64,000 nt of DNA from DAOVRD01 sp964521715 (GTDB taxonomy: Bacteria > Planctomycetota > Brocadiia > SM23-32). Below, piece by piece: positions 8,887 to 17,998 of the stretch (its first letter is position 1; each line of letters starts with the position of its first letter). A model generated the notes under the pieces. It was not told the DNA's origin. It saw only the letters and a program-made list of their open reading frames with translations, and ran no database searches. The stretch covers positions 62,001 to 126,000 of the forward strand of contig CAZFSS010000007.1 in NCBI GenBank assembly GCA_964521715.1, read 5' to 3'. The position numbers and the translations under genes were made by a program.

Positions 8887-10245
8887 CTACGGCCGGGCCG
8901 GCTCGGGCAGGACCGGCTCTTCGACCGCGCCAGACGCATGCGACAGGTTGATCGTGAGCCCGCGCTGCACGACGCCGAACCCGAACCGTTCGCGCAGGCC
9001 GTCCAGGCAGCGGTCGATGCGACGGCTCCGGTCGGCGCCGTTGTCGAAGAGGCTCTCCTGCAGCGTGCGGGCGCGCCGCAGGTCGGTCAGGCCCACGCCG
9101 ACCAGCCGGACCCTGCGGCTGCGGCGCCACAGGCTGCCCAGCAGCTTGCGCGCCACGGCGAACACCCGCTCGTCACGGTCAGCGTGGCGGCCCAGCGAGC
9201 GCGAACACTGCACCGTGGCGAAGTCCTGGTAGCGCAGCTTGACCTGCACCGTGCGCCCTTCCAGCCCCTGGCGGCGCAGTGCCCGGCCCAGCCGTTCGGT
9301 CAGATAGAAGAGCATGGACTCGACGAACTCGTAGTCGTTGGACGCCGTCCAGAACGTCGTCTCCCGGCTGATGCTCCTGGGCGGGCCGGGCTCGCGCAGT
9401 TCGGCCGATTCGCCTTCCGGGCAGTCCCGGCCGCGCACCAGGCCGTATATGGCGGCACCCCGCTCCGGCCCGAAAGCGTCCTCAAGCAGATCGCGCGGGA
9501 GCCGGCGCGCCTCCTCCACGGTCCGCACGTTCCACTTGAGCAGCCTGTCGCGCGTGGCCCTTCCGATGCCGGGCACGTCGTTGAGAGGCAGCATCGCCAG
9601 GAAATCCGCCTCGCGCCCCGGTTCGACGAGCGTAATCCCCCCGGGCTTGCAGAAGCCGGACGCCGTCCTGGCCACCAGCTTGTTCGAGCCGACCCCCACC
9701 GAGACGCCCAGGCCCGTCTGCGCGCGCACCAGGCGCCTGATCCAGAGCCCCACCGCAGCCGCCCAGCGCGAATCCTGCGGCACCAGCACGCGCAGCTCCG
9801 CAGGCAGAGCACGCTTCTCCGAGCGGCGGTAGACGCCGTCCGCCGCCCGGCCGAAAGGCAGGCGCGCCAGAGGCCGCGCCGACCACGTGCCGTACATGCG
9901 CTCGCAGCCGCGCAAGTCCACGTAGGCGTCGTCCAGCGAAGCCTGCTCCACCGAGGGGCTGACGCGGCACAGCAGATCGAAGACACGCGCGGAGAAACGG
10001 TTGTACTCGCCGAAGTTCGGAGCAACGAAGATCCCGTCCCGGCAGAGCTCCCGCGCGCGGAAGATCGGCATGCCGGCCTTCAGGCCGAAACGGCGCGCTT
10101 CGTAAGAGGCCGAGGCCACCACCCCCCTGCCCTCGATTCCGCCGCCGACGACGACGGCCTTGCCCACCAGGTCCGGGTGCAGAACCTGTTCGACCGAAGC
10201 GAAGAAGGCGTCCATGTCCACGTGGATGATAAAGCGCGTTTCCAT
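8887..10245 (-). CDS. dinB: Y-family DNA polymerase (DinB/Pol IV-like)
   Basis: 452 residues. The palm starts with 'FIIHVDMDAFFASVEQ' (first catalytic Asp). The second catalytic motif reads 'ASLDDAYVD' where DinB has S-L-D-E-A, so the usual Glu is Asp. The 'VGVGSNKLVARTAS' lock and the helix-hairpin-helix 'LNDVPGIGRATRDRL' follow, then the little-finger domain. Between the second motif and 'GVSVGVGSNK' there is an insertion of about 40 residues compared with E. coli DinB. The predicted role is translesion synthesis. No beta-clamp peptide is obvious at the Pro-rich C-terminus. The ATG at 10245 has GGAGAG upstream. The gene stands alone behind its own promoter. Confidence 0.88.
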   Translation of the reverse strand: METRFIIHVDMDAFFASVEQVLHPDLVGKAVVVGGGIEGRGVVASASYEARRFGLKAGMPIFRARELCRDGIFVAPNFGEYNRFSARVFDLLCRVSPSVEQASLDDAYVDLRGCERMYGTWSARPLARLPFGRAADGVYRRSEKRALPAELRVLVPQDSRWAAAVGLWIRRLVRAQTGLGVSVGVGSNKLVARTASGFCKPGGITLVEPGREADFLAMLPLNDVPGIGRATRDRLLKWNVRTVEEARRLPRDLLEDAFGPERGAAIYGLVRGRDCPEGESAELREPGPPRSISRETTFWTASNDYEFVESMLFYLTERLGRALRRQGLEGRTVQVKLRYQDFATVQCSRSLGRHADRDERVFAVARKLLGSLWRRSRRVRLVGVGLTDLRRARTLQESLFDNGADRSRRIDRCLDGLRERFGFGVVQRGLTINLSHASGAVEEPVLPEPARP

Positions 10246-10313
10246 GCCGGTCTCTCCGACGATCGGCCCTCAGCACGGCGCGTTGCGCGCCCGAGAGCCC
10301 CGACGAGCCATGT

Positions 10314-10346
10314 TATACCCATGTATAGTCTCCACGCATACTATAC
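10314..10346 (-). promoter_or_regulatory. Symmetric operator-like sites over the dinB -10
   Basis: Read on the minus strand, the -10 region and the start point hold overlapping inverted repeats: TATAGT, 10 bases, ACTATA; then TATAC, 4 bases, GTATA. These half-sites (GTATA/TATAC) occur several times within about 35 bases and cover the expected transcription start. Such a position suits a repressor. They do not match the E. coli (CTGT-n8-ACAG) or Bacillus (GAAC-n4-GTTC) LexA boxes. Confidence 0.5.
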
Positions 10347-10368
10347 CCTACGGATGTCTGGCTGTCAA
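10340..10368 (-). promoter_or_regulatory. dinB promoter
   Basis: Minus strand: TTGACA (10363-10368), 17-base spacer, TATAGT (10340-10345). It is one of the best sigma70-type promoters in the window. Transcription should start near 10333, giving a leader of about 85 bases. Confidence 0.75.
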
Positions 10369-10412
10369 GGCGAATCCCGCGTCCGGTTGAGCCGCGCCGC
10401 CCCCCTCGGAGC

Positions 10413-12446
10413 TCACCTGACGAGGGAAATGAAGACGGCCGAATGCGGCGGGATGGTGCACGCCAGCGCGTCGCCGGCCAGCTCCACGGGCAACTCGGAC
10501 ACGGCGTCTTCCTTCCGTTCGAGCAGGGGCTTGCCGTCCGGGTCCGGGTGCGAGAGGGCGACGCCGTGCACGCCGGCCGGCGCGAAGTTCCGCAGACTCA
10601 CGCGGCAAGGGACCGCCCGCTCCCACGACCCGTTGGCAATGACGAGGTACAGGCTGCGCCCGTCCTCGCTCAGCGTGGCCAGGACCGGGGTCAGCGGGCC
10701 GGAGCCGGCTTGCGCGCGCTCCCCGCCCTCGGGCGTGTACCAGGGCGCCGTGCCGTCCGTCTCAAGCACCCACTCCCCCACGTGCCGGTTGAAGTAGTAA
10801 TAGAGCCAGTAGAGCATGAAACGCTTGTCCGGCGCCTCCGGGGCGAGGATGCCGAATCCCTGCGCCCCCACCCGGCAGAGCATCTCCCACGAGCTGGCGC
10901 CGCGCAGCATCCCTTCCCTGGCGTAGCAGATGAGGCGCACCGCCCGGTGGATCGTCCCGAAGACGTTCCCATTGCGGTCCATGTTGTCCGGGCGCTCGCC
11001 GTTCGGCCCGAAGGTGTGAAGGCCCCACTCCGTGTCGTACTGGCAGACGTCCCGGTCGGGGTTGTAGGCACGGATCAGGGCGTTCAGGCGCAGGGCGTCG
11101 TCGAGCACGCGGTAGTTGAGGGCCAGCGTCACGCGTTCGAAGGCCGCGCCGTAGTCGGTGAACCCAGTGTAGAAGTGCGGGACGACGAAGTCGTAGCTCC
11201 CCGCCGCGTGCTTGAGCACGTAGTTGCCCCAATGCGCGTCCTGCGGGTGGATGCTGATGCCGATCTGGGCGTCGGGCGCGACGTCCCGCACTGCCCGGCT
11301 CACGTCCCGCAGGTGCGAGACGTAGTCGTCAGGGGTCGAGAAGGCGGTGTGCACACCCCAGACGGCGGCGTAGACCTCGTTGCCGACCTCCCACTGGTGG
11401 AAGCCGTAGCCCTGGCGCTTCGCGTACTCGGCCGCCCGCGCCCAAACGTCCGGCGCCAGCTTCGTGGAGGCGTTCACCGCTTCGAGCTCCAGGGGCACGC
11501 GGTCCAGCGGGACCTCTATGCGCCGGCAGACCTCGGCCGCCTTGTCAATCGAGGCCTCCAGGCCGAACGGCTCGTCCCCGACGCCGTAGAAGCGCGTCAT
11601 GGGCAGCCGCATCTCGCGGATGGCCTCTTCGAGCTTCGGGTCCAGCGTGTAGTTGCCCTGCCTGTCGTACGGCTGGCCCGTCCATCCGACCACGCAGTGG
11701 AAGGACACACCGCCGACGTTGCGGGTCGCCGGGTGCAGGCGCCGCGCGGCGTCCACCGTGAACTCCAGCCGTTCGCCCGGCCTCAGCCGGTGTTGGAGCG
11801 GCTCGTAGTCCAGCTCCGTCTCGTCGATCAGGCGTTCGGCTTCGGGCGCCATTTCAGGGCTCACCTCCACGTCATCGATCCAGAGGGTCTTCTCCACGCC
11901 GTCGTCCGTCGTGGCCTTGAACGTCAGCAGCAGGAGGCGGCTGCGTTTGGCATAGAAGTCGACGCCGTCCGTCGCCGCGAAGCTGAACTGTTTCCACTCC
12001 CGGCCCGCTTCAAAGCTGAACCATCCCGGAGACGGCGCGTCCACGTAGGGCGCGATGGTCTCATAGGCCGTGAAGCCGGACAACGACGTGCCGGGCCCGT
12101 CCGTCCGCGCCCAGAACGAGACGTTGTACCTCGTGTTGCGCTGCGACTGGATGGGGCGCTCGGGCGAGGAGACGATGTAGCCGGCCGTGTCCGCCGGATG
12201 GTGGATGCGGAAACATGCATTCCCGCCGTGCGGGTCCGCCGTGTCGCGAGTGTAATTGGCGGCGTCCTTGTACCGCTCGGGGCCCCAGATGGTCCAGCCG
12301 GGAGGAGGGCTCTCGGCCGACTCCAGCTCGAAATCCCCGTTGTAGATCAGGTTCTCGCCGAGCGCCACGGCCGACTGGAACACGAGCGCCCCGATGAGCC
12401 ACGCTACGAGACACAGCGTCCGCCTGCCCGCCCTTCGTCCGGTCAT
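10413..12446 (-). CDS. Secreted clan GH-A glycoside hydrolase with N-terminal CBM (arabinofuranosidase/GH39-51-like)
   Basis: 677 residues. A signal peptide (residues 1-31, 'CLVAWLIGALVFQSAVALG') precedes a carbohydrate-binding jelly-roll of the CBM4/9 type ('ENLIYNGDFE', residues 32-190). Next comes a TIM barrel with the probable acid/base Glu in 'WEVGNEVY' (about residue 357) and the nucleophile Glu in 'YDTEWGLH' (about residue 474), as in GH39/GH51 enzymes. A C-terminal beta-sandwich closes the protein. The likely substrate is a hemicellulose side chain such as arabinose or xylose units. ATG 12446 has GGGGAG upstream; the frame stays open to 12656 but has no ribosome site there. It is the third gene of a minus-strand set with the GH31 gene. 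Confidence 0.8.
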   Translation of the reverse strand: MTGRRAGRRTLCLVAWLIGALVFQSAVALGENLIYNGDFELESAESPPPGWTIWGPERYKDAANYTRDTADPHGGNACFRIHHPADTAGYIVSSPERPIQSQRNTRYNVSFWARTDGPGTSLSGFTAYETIAPYVDAPSPGWFSFEAGREWKQFSFAATDGVDFYAKRSRLLLLTFKATTDDGVEKTLWIDDVEVSPEMAPEAERLIDETELDYEPLQHRLRPGERLEFTVDAARRLHPATRNVGGVSFHCVVGWTGQPYDRQGNYTLDPKLEEAIREMRLPMTRFYGVGDEPFGLEASIDKAAEVCRRIEVPLDRVPLELEAVNASTKLAPDVWARAAEYAKRQGYGFHQWEVGNEVYAAVWGVHTAFSTPDDYVSHLRDVSRAVRDVAPDAQIGISIHPQDAHWGNYVLKHAAGSYDFVVPHFYTGFTDYGAAFERVTLALNYRVLDDALRLNALIRAYNPDRDVCQYDTEWGLHTFGPNGERPDNMDRNGNVFGTIHRAVRLICYAREGMLRGASSWEMLCRVGAQGFGILAPEAPDKRFMLYWLYYYFNRHVGEWVLETDGTAPWYTPEGGERAQAGSGPLTPVLATLSEDGRSLYLVIANGSWERAVPCRVSLRNFAPAGVHGVALSHPDPDGKPLLERKEDAVSELPVELAGDALACTIPPHSAVFISLVR

Positions 12447-12520
12447 GTTCTCCCCTTCCCGATCCAGGGGGCGCCTTGCGAAACGCCCCTGCGTGGCTTT
12501 CGACGGGCGCGATCCTCCGT

Positions 12521-14152
12521 TCAGTTCCCGCGGCGCAGCGCGACGAGCGAGCGCGGCGGGAGCGTCAGTTCGCCGTCGCTCACGGTGACTCTGGCGCCCG
12601 TCGGCATTTGAAGGACGGGCTCGAAGCCCGCCCACCCGTCGATCCGCAGCGCGCACGGCGTCCCTTCGTCCCGGAAGCTCTCGATGACGGCCACGTCGTC
12701 GCCGAACAGATACAGCCCGACGCCGTACGGCGCGTGGAACGAGATCCCCATCGGCCCGAGCGCCCGGTCGCGAACGGCGTTCAGTTCCGCCTCCGGCAGC
12801 GACGCCAGCTCCTTGTAGATGTTGCGATCCGACGGCGAGGACACGACGAGGACGCGCTGCCGTGCCGCCGGCTCGAGGCCGCGCCCGGCCTGGGACAGCG
12901 CTTCCAGAAGCCCCATGGTGACCACGACCGCCTTACCCGTCTGCATCGCGCGCCCCAAGGCAGATGACGAATCCGCAGCGTGCAGCACCTGGCAGCCGAA
13001 GACGAAGCCGTCCGCCCCGGCGTCGAACTCGTGCGCGGCCGTAACGGGGAACCCCGCCATGCCGAGCAGCGAATGCAGGTTCCCGTCGGGCCCGGGCGCG
13101 CTGTTGGCGGGCTTCCATCCGAGCAGGCCGCGCGGCCGCTTGCCGTGGATCAGCCGCGCCAGCTCGAAGTGCAGCGGCAATTCGTCCATCAGCGCCGCCA
13201 CGTCATCGGGCCCGAACTGCCTGTTGCGCCCTTCGCCTCCGTAGAGGGCGCCGAAGTTGAACAGGAACGCTTCCGGCGCGCCGCCCAGGACAGTCTGGCG
13301 GGCCTGCTCGAGGTAGTAGGCGGGGCTTGTCCCGATGGAATCGTACCATCCCCCGCCGCACTTCTCGCCGCCGATGCCCCGCAGCCAGCGCATGAGCCAG
13401 TAGGCCCGATACTGGGGTTCGGCCCGCCAGTTCGGGTCCTGCGGCCACGTTGGCTCGACGCCGCGCGTCTCCGTGCCCACCCAGGTGTGTGGGAACAGCC
13501 GCGTCTGCCGGTCGACGTCGTAGCCCCGGTCCTGGAACCCCTCGTGCCAGCAGGGGTACTTGATGATGAAGCGCGCGTTGGGGTTGACGGCGCGGCCCGC
13601 CTCGATGATGTGCGTGCGGCTGAGCTCCAGCATCAGGTCGGTGCGGAACTCCGCCCACGGCCGGTCCCCTTTGGCGCGCCGGCACTCGTCGCACTCGCAG
13701 TCCGTGGCCAGGAAGTCGTCGATCATGATCTCGTCGAAGAGCCCCGCGGCGTACTGCGACATCGCTTTCAGCTCGCGCTGCGTCTCTTCGGACGTGTAGC
13801 AAGAGAAGAGGCGCCAGCCCGTGCTGCGCTTGCCGTATCCCGCCGGCGTGATGCAGCCCGAGACCATGAAGCCGGCCTCGCGGAACCGGTCGCGGGCCCG
13901 CGCCAACGTCTCACGCGGCGCCACGCTCTCCGTCCGGAAGGATTCGAGGTACACGTGCGTGATGCCGTGCTCCTTGCACCACTGGATGGCCCTGGAGATC
14001 CCCTCCTCGTCGCTCAGGTGCTGCGGCACCTGCTGGGCCGTGAACAACGTGGACATGCGCAGCACGTCGGCGTTCTTCTGGGCCAGCGCCCACATATCGA
14101 CCTCCGGCGCTCCGGCAACGCTTAAGAGAAACAGCGGAAGTAACTGCAACAT
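12521..14152 (-). CDS. Exported TIM-barrel-like protein, possible glycoside hydrolase, unassigned
   Basis: 543 residues with a very short signal peptide ('MLQLLPLFLLSVAGA'). The first 300 residues alternate hydrophobic strands and helices as in a TIM barrel ('GITHVYLESFR', 'GFMVSGCITP', 'FDEIMIDDFLATDCECDECR'). The Cys-rich loop C-x-C-x2-C after two Asp residues is unusual and could bind a metal. The C-terminal third looks like a beta-sandwich, ending 'LPPRSLVALRRGN', as in many glycosidases. I do not recognise a CAZy family. GGGAGG seven bases upstream fixes the ATG at 14152. It lies 30 bases after the GH31 gene, so it probably works on the same substrate. Confidence 0.65.
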   Translation of the reverse strand: MLQLLPLFLLSVAGAPEVDMWALAQKNADVLRMSTLFTAQQVPQHLSDEEGISRAIQWCKEHGITHVYLESFRTESVAPRETLARARDRFREAGFMVSGCITPAGYGKRSTGWRLFSCYTSEETQRELKAMSQYAAGLFDEIMIDDFLATDCECDECRRAKGDRPWAEFRTDLMLELSRTHIIEAGRAVNPNARFIIKYPCWHEGFQDRGYDVDRQTRLFPHTWVGTETRGVEPTWPQDPNWRAEPQYRAYWLMRWLRGIGGEKCGGGWYDSIGTSPAYYLEQARQTVLGGAPEAFLFNFGALYGGEGRNRQFGPDDVAALMDELPLHFELARLIHGKRPRGLLGWKPANSAPGPDGNLHSLLGMAGFPVTAAHEFDAGADGFVFGCQVLHAADSSSALGRAMQTGKAVVVTMGLLEALSQAGRGLEPAARQRVLVVSSPSDRNIYKELASLPEAELNAVRDRALGPMGISFHAPYGVGLYLFGDDVAVIESFRDEGTPCALRIDGWAGFEPVLQMPTGARVTVSDGELTLPPRSLVALRRGN

Positions 14153-14182
14153 TATCCATCCTCCCTGTCGACCCGTTCGCCC

Positions 14183-16537
14183 TCAGCGAACGAGCGTGAT
14201 CTCCGCGCCGTCGTGCGCGCTGAACCGCACCTCGGTCCCCTGCCGCGTCAGCCTCGACCGCGCTTGCGTCCCTTCGCAGCGCACGTCCGTCGCGCGGACA
14301 CGCAGGAAGCGCGCCGTCACGGCCATCGGCACGGGATTGACCGTCAGCCCCGCCTCCTGCGGCGTGGAAACGGCTCTCAGCCGGACGCGCAGGCCGTCGT
14401 CCTTGAACGTGACCGCCCTCTCGCGCCGTCCGGGGTAGACCTCCACTTCGATCTGCCCGGCGGGGCCTGACTTGAGGTGCTGAGGGTTGCCGGCCAGCTT
14501 CGGGATGACGGCTCCCTCGCGCACGAGGACCGGCATCCGGCTCAGCGGCGCCTGCATCTCGAAGAACCCGGGCCCGTCGTGCGTCTTCCAGGGACGCCCC
14601 AGCTCAGTCCACGTCCCCTTCGGGAGGTACACCGTGCGGGACCACGCGCCCTCGACCAGCACCGGCGCCACCAGCAGGCCCGGCCCGAGCATGTACTGGT
14701 CGTCCAGCGTATCCGCATTCGGCTCATCCGGGAACTCCAGCGCCATGTGCCGCATGATGGGAACCCCCGTCCGGCAGCTCTCCTCGGCCGCCGCCAGGAG
14801 GTACGGGACCAGCCGATAGCGGAGCCGGCAGCAGTCGGCCACGATGCGTTCGGCCTCGCGGCCGTACTGCCACGGCTCCCGCGGAGTCGTGCCGTGGAAA
14901 CGCGAGAGCGGCGAGAGCAGCCCCCACTGCGCCCATCGGACGTAGAGCTCCGGCGACGGCGGCAGCCCGGTGAAGCCGCCAATGTCATGGCTCCAGAAAG
15001 CGAAGCCCGTGAGGCCCGCCGAGAGGCCGCCGCGCAGGCAGCACCTCATCGCGCGCCAGCTCACCTGCGTGTCGCCCGCCCACGTGCCGGGACAGCGCTG
15101 GCTGCCGATGTAGCCCGAGCGGCCCCAGATCAGGGCGCGGCCGGTCTGCTCTTTGGTGGCCTCGAAGACGGCCTGGTTGTAAAGGAGCAGGTAGAGGTTG
15201 TGCATCTCCGCGCCCGTCCCGCCGTTGTAGAAGACGCAGCCTTCCGGCACGCGCTCGCCGTAGTCCGGCTTGAAGACCGAGGCGCCGTCGCGAAGCAGCG
15301 CCTTCAGGTGGTCCTTCCACCACTCCTTCGCCTGCGGATTCGTGAAGTCCACCATGCCGACGGGCTGGCCGTGTTCGTTGCGGGCGGGGCGGCCGGCCCG
15401 ATCCTTGACGAGGTAGCCCTTCCGCATCGCCTCGTCGTAGATGGCCGTGCCTTCCGGCAAGTAGGGGTTGATCCACAGGCAGGCTGCGAGCCCGTGGTCG
15501 GCGAACTCGCGGAACATCTCGACGCGGCGCGGGAAGTCGCGCTCGTTCCAATCGAAGTCGCACGCGTCCACGCCGATGACGGGGTAGTAGTGAACCTTCA
15601 TCCAGCGCGGGTCCAGGTGCACCACGTCGCAGGGGATCTTCCTGGCCCGCATGCCCCGGACGGCCTTCTCGGCCTCCCGGCGGGACAGGTACTGGCAACG
15701 GCTGAGCCAGACGCCGAACGCCCACTTCGGCGGCATCGCCGCGCGGCCGGTCAGACCCGTGTACTTGCGCAACAGCCCCTTCAGGCCGGACGCGGCGAAC
15801 AGGAAGAGGTCCACCTTATCGTCCTCGGTCAGGAACGAGCCGGCCGTGTAGGAAACGGAGCCGACCTCCCAGTAGCTGCGGAACGAGGAGTGAAGCATCA
15901 TGCCCCAGCCGCGCGTCGAGAAAAGCACAGGCACGCCCTTGTAGGCCAGGTCCGTGGTGTTCAGCCCGCAGGTGTCGGCGGTCCAGATCGTCGTGCGCGT
16001 GCCGGTTTTTTCGACCTTGTTGAACTTCTCGCCGAGTCCGAACAGCCGCTCGTCGTTCGCAATGCGCCAGCTCAGGAACGGGTGGGCCGCCTCGCGCGAC
16101 CGCCGGTAACCCAGAGAGGGCGTCACCATCGGGTCCTCGGCCTCGATCTGCCAGAGGACCTCGCCGCCGGCGTCGAGCAGACACGCTGCGAAGGGACGCC
16201 TGCTTACGCGGAAGCCGGTCTCGCCCGCCGTGAAGACGAAGGCGTCCCTTGTCCTGCGGAACCGCGCCTCCTGCGGCCGGAGCTCGCCGACCGCCAGCAT
16301 GGGGCTTGTCTGCATGAAGTGCGCCCTGCCCCGCCAGGCCTTCAGGCGCAGCACGCCGTCGGCCACGCACTGGACGGACAGCTTCATGCGGCCGCCGGAC
16401 TGGAGTTCCAGGTCGACGGCCATCACGCCGTCGCGGAACCGGGCGCCGATGGCCCTGGCCACGCGGTCGTAGGCGAAGCCCTCGCGGTCGAAGATGCGCG
16501 AATCATCGGTAAGCAGCCTGTCTGGCGACTCCGGCAT
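14183..16537 (-). CDS. GH31 alpha-xylosidase / alpha-glucosidase
   Basis: 784 residues, close to E. coli YicI. The N-terminal beta-sandwich leads to the catalytic barrel. The nucleophile is the Asp in 'FKPDYGERVP' (about residue 424; YicI Asp416) and the acid/base is the Asp in 'GTWAGDTQVSW' (about residue 488; YicI Asp482). The sequences 'LFGLGEKFN' and 'WAFGVWLSRCQY' are also YicI-like, so alpha-xylosidase activity is more likely than maltase. No signal peptide is seen, so it probably acts on imported oligosaccharides. It is the first gene of the cluster with the unassigned TIM-barrel protein and the GH-A enzyme, with a G-rich ribosome site before ATG 16537. Confidence 0.9.
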   Translation of the reverse strand: MPESPDRLLTDDSRIFDREGFAYDRVARAIGARFRDGVMAVDLELQSGGRMKLSVQCVADGVLRLKAWRGRAHFMQTSPMLAVGELRPQEARFRRTRDAFVFTAGETGFRVSRRPFAACLLDAGGEVLWQIEAEDPMVTPSLGYRRSREAAHPFLSWRIANDERLFGLGEKFNKVEKTGTRTTIWTADTCGLNTTDLAYKGVPVLFSTRGWGMMLHSSFRSYWEVGSVSYTAGSFLTEDDKVDLFLFAASGLKGLLRKYTGLTGRAAMPPKWAFGVWLSRCQYLSRREAEKAVRGMRARKIPCDVVHLDPRWMKVHYYPVIGVDACDFDWNERDFPRRVEMFREFADHGLAACLWINPYLPEGTAIYDEAMRKGYLVKDRAGRPARNEHGQPVGMVDFTNPQAKEWWKDHLKALLRDGASVFKPDYGERVPEGCVFYNGGTGAEMHNLYLLLYNQAVFEATKEQTGRALIWGRSGYIGSQRCPGTWAGDTQVSWRAMRCCLRGGLSAGLTGFAFWSHDIGGFTGLPPSPELYVRWAQWGLLSPLSRFHGTTPREPWQYGREAERIVADCCRLRYRLVPYLLAAAEESCRTGVPIMRHMALEFPDEPNADTLDDQYMLGPGLLVAPVLVEGAWSRTVYLPKGTWTELGRPWKTHDGPGFFEMQAPLSRMPVLVREGAVIPKLAGNPQHLKSGPAGQIEVEVYPGRRERAVTFKDDGLRVRLRAVSTPQEAGLTVNPVPMAVTARFLRVRATDVRCEGTQARSRLTRQGTEVRFSAHDGAEITLVR

Positions 16538-16731
16538 GGGCCGGCTCTCCCCCCGCTCGTGGTGTCTGAGGGCGGCCCGGCATTCTGCCCGATGCGGGGG
16601 CGATTGGCAAGCACAACGGGCGTCACGCTCTCCGGCGCGGGCGCCCTTCCCGTTGCCTTCCCTGCCGTCCTTCGTGTACCTTCGGGTCCTGCGCGGCGCA
16701 ATCCATTCCTCTCGACACCGGGAGGCGCGTC

Positions 16732-17901
16732 ATGGGAATCAGCCTGGGACTGGTCGGGTTGGGGAGCTTCGGGTCAGCCTTCGCCGAGCTGTTCAAGCGG
16801 CATCCGCTCGTGGACAGGGTCGCGCTCTGCGACCTGGAGCCGGAGCGCATAGACGCGTTCGCCCGCCTCGAATCCTGGGAGGACAAGTTCGATCCCCAAG
16901 ACGCCTATGCGTCCCTGGATGAGATCTGCGCGGCGGACCTGGACGCTCTGGCCATCATCACGCAGCCGTGGCTGCACGCGCCGCAGTGCATCCAGGCCAT
17001 GGAGTCCGGCAAGCACGTCTACAGCGCCGTGCCCATCATCAGCCTGCCCGACGGCGACGAGATCCTCGACTGGTGCGACAGGCTGGTCGAGACGTGCACC
17101 CGCACCGGCATGCGCTACATGCTGGGCGAGACGACCTGCTACCGTCCAGAGGCGATGTACTGCCGCCGGCAGGCGGCGGCCGGCGCGTTCGGGCACTTCG
17201 TCCACGGCGACGCCCATTACCTGCACGACGTGGACCTGCCGGACTGTAACCTGCGCGACGTCCAGAAGCACCGCACGACCGGCCGCGCGGGCCGCGAATG
17301 GCTCAAACTGGAGAAGAAGTACACGGAACGCGGCGTGCTCGGCGGGCCGATGCACTACCCGACGCACTCGGTCTCCGGCATCGTGTCCGTCATGGGCGCG
17401 CACATGACGAAGGTGTCCGCCTTCGGGTTCGCCGATCCGACGGACGACGAGTACTTCGGCGGCGCGTTCAGCAATGAGACCGCGCTGTTCCGCATGAGCA
17501 ACGGCGCGACGGCGCGCGTGTGCGAGCACCGGCAGATCGGCCACACCGGCGAGGAGATGTTTCGCGTCTTCGGCACGGAGGGAACGTTCCGCGAGGACCA
17601 CTGGGTGAGCAAGACGGAGTGGACGAGGCTGACGGTCGAGGAGATGCGCGATCCGCTGCCACACGAGGTGGCGGAGGCGTTCCGGGGGAAAGGCGAGTCA
17701 GTGGCCTACGGCGGGCACGGGGGCTCGCACGCCTACCTCGTGCACGAGTTCGTCGAGGCCGTCGCGCAAGACAGGCAGCCGGCCATCAACGTGTGGGAGG
17801 CCGTGCGTTACATGGCGCCGGGCGTGATGGCGCACGAGTCCGCCATGCGGGAGGGGGAGCTGCTCGAAGTGCCGGACTGGGGAGACGCGCCGCAGGCATG
17901 A
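16732..17901 (+). CDS. Gfo/Idh/MocA-family oxidoreductase
   Basis: 389 residues. The Rossmann fold starts at once with 'GLVGLGSFGSAFAELF', followed by the acidic strand end 'LCDLEPERIDAF' that binds the NAD(P) ribose. The 'ALAIITQPWLHAPQCIQAME' segment and the 'GKHVYSAVP' motif (EKP-like position changed) are typical of sugar dehydrogenase-like members. The C-terminal beta-sheet domain contains 'GGPMHYPTHSV', which corresponds to the substrate face. A GGGAGG site lies 7 bases before the ATG. It is divergent from the GH31 cluster and may process the released sugar; that link is inference. Confidence 0.85.
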   Translation: MGISLGLVGLGSFGSAFAELFKRHPLVDRVALCDLEPERIDAFARLESWEDKFDPQDAYASLDEICAADLDALAIITQPWLHAPQCIQAMESGKHVYSAVPIISLPDGDEILDWCDRLVETCTRTGMRYMLGETTCYRPEAMYCRRQAAAGAFGHFVHGDAHYLHDVDLPDCNLRDVQKHRTTGRAGREWLKLEKKYTERGVLGGPMHYPTHSVSGIVSVMGAHMTKVSAFGFADPTDDEYFGGAFSNETALFRMSNGATARVCEHRQIGHTGEEMFRVFGTEGTFREDHWVSKTEWTRLTVEEMRDPLPHEVAEAFRGKGESVAYGGHGGSHAYLVHEFVEAVAQDRQPAINVWEAVRYMAPGVMAHESAMREGELLEVPDWGDAPQA

Positions 17902-17910
17902 AGCCTGCGG
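17890..17910 (+). terminator. Hairpin over the oxidoreductase stop codon
   Basis: CCGCAGGC, 5-base loop (ATGAA), GCCTGCGG: a perfect 8-bp stem that encloses the TGA stop. No T run follows, so it may be a Rho-type or processing signal rather than an intrinsic terminator. It abuts the left arm of the inverted repeat. Confidence 0.4.
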
Positions 17911-17944
17911 CCAGTTATGAATGAAGAATGGCGAATGCTGAATG
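17911..17944 (+). repeat. Left inverted-repeat arm around the four-helix-bundle gene
   Basis: CCAGTT followed by four heptamers of the form NNNAATG (ATGAATG, AAGAATG, GCGAATG, CTGAATG). The same design in inverted orientation, with three heptamers, is at 18406-18432. The two arms differ mainly by one whole heptamer. Confidence 0.75.
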
Positions 17945-17998
17945 AGCGGATACGCGTGGCGCGCCGCTGCTGCGCCATGGGCGGGACGACAGAGCACG

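Noticed and set aside
10314..10346. Known LexA (SOS) box upstream of dinB
   Set aside because: Neither the CTGT-n8-ACAG nor the GAAC-n4-GTTC form is present; reported instead as an unknown symmetric site.
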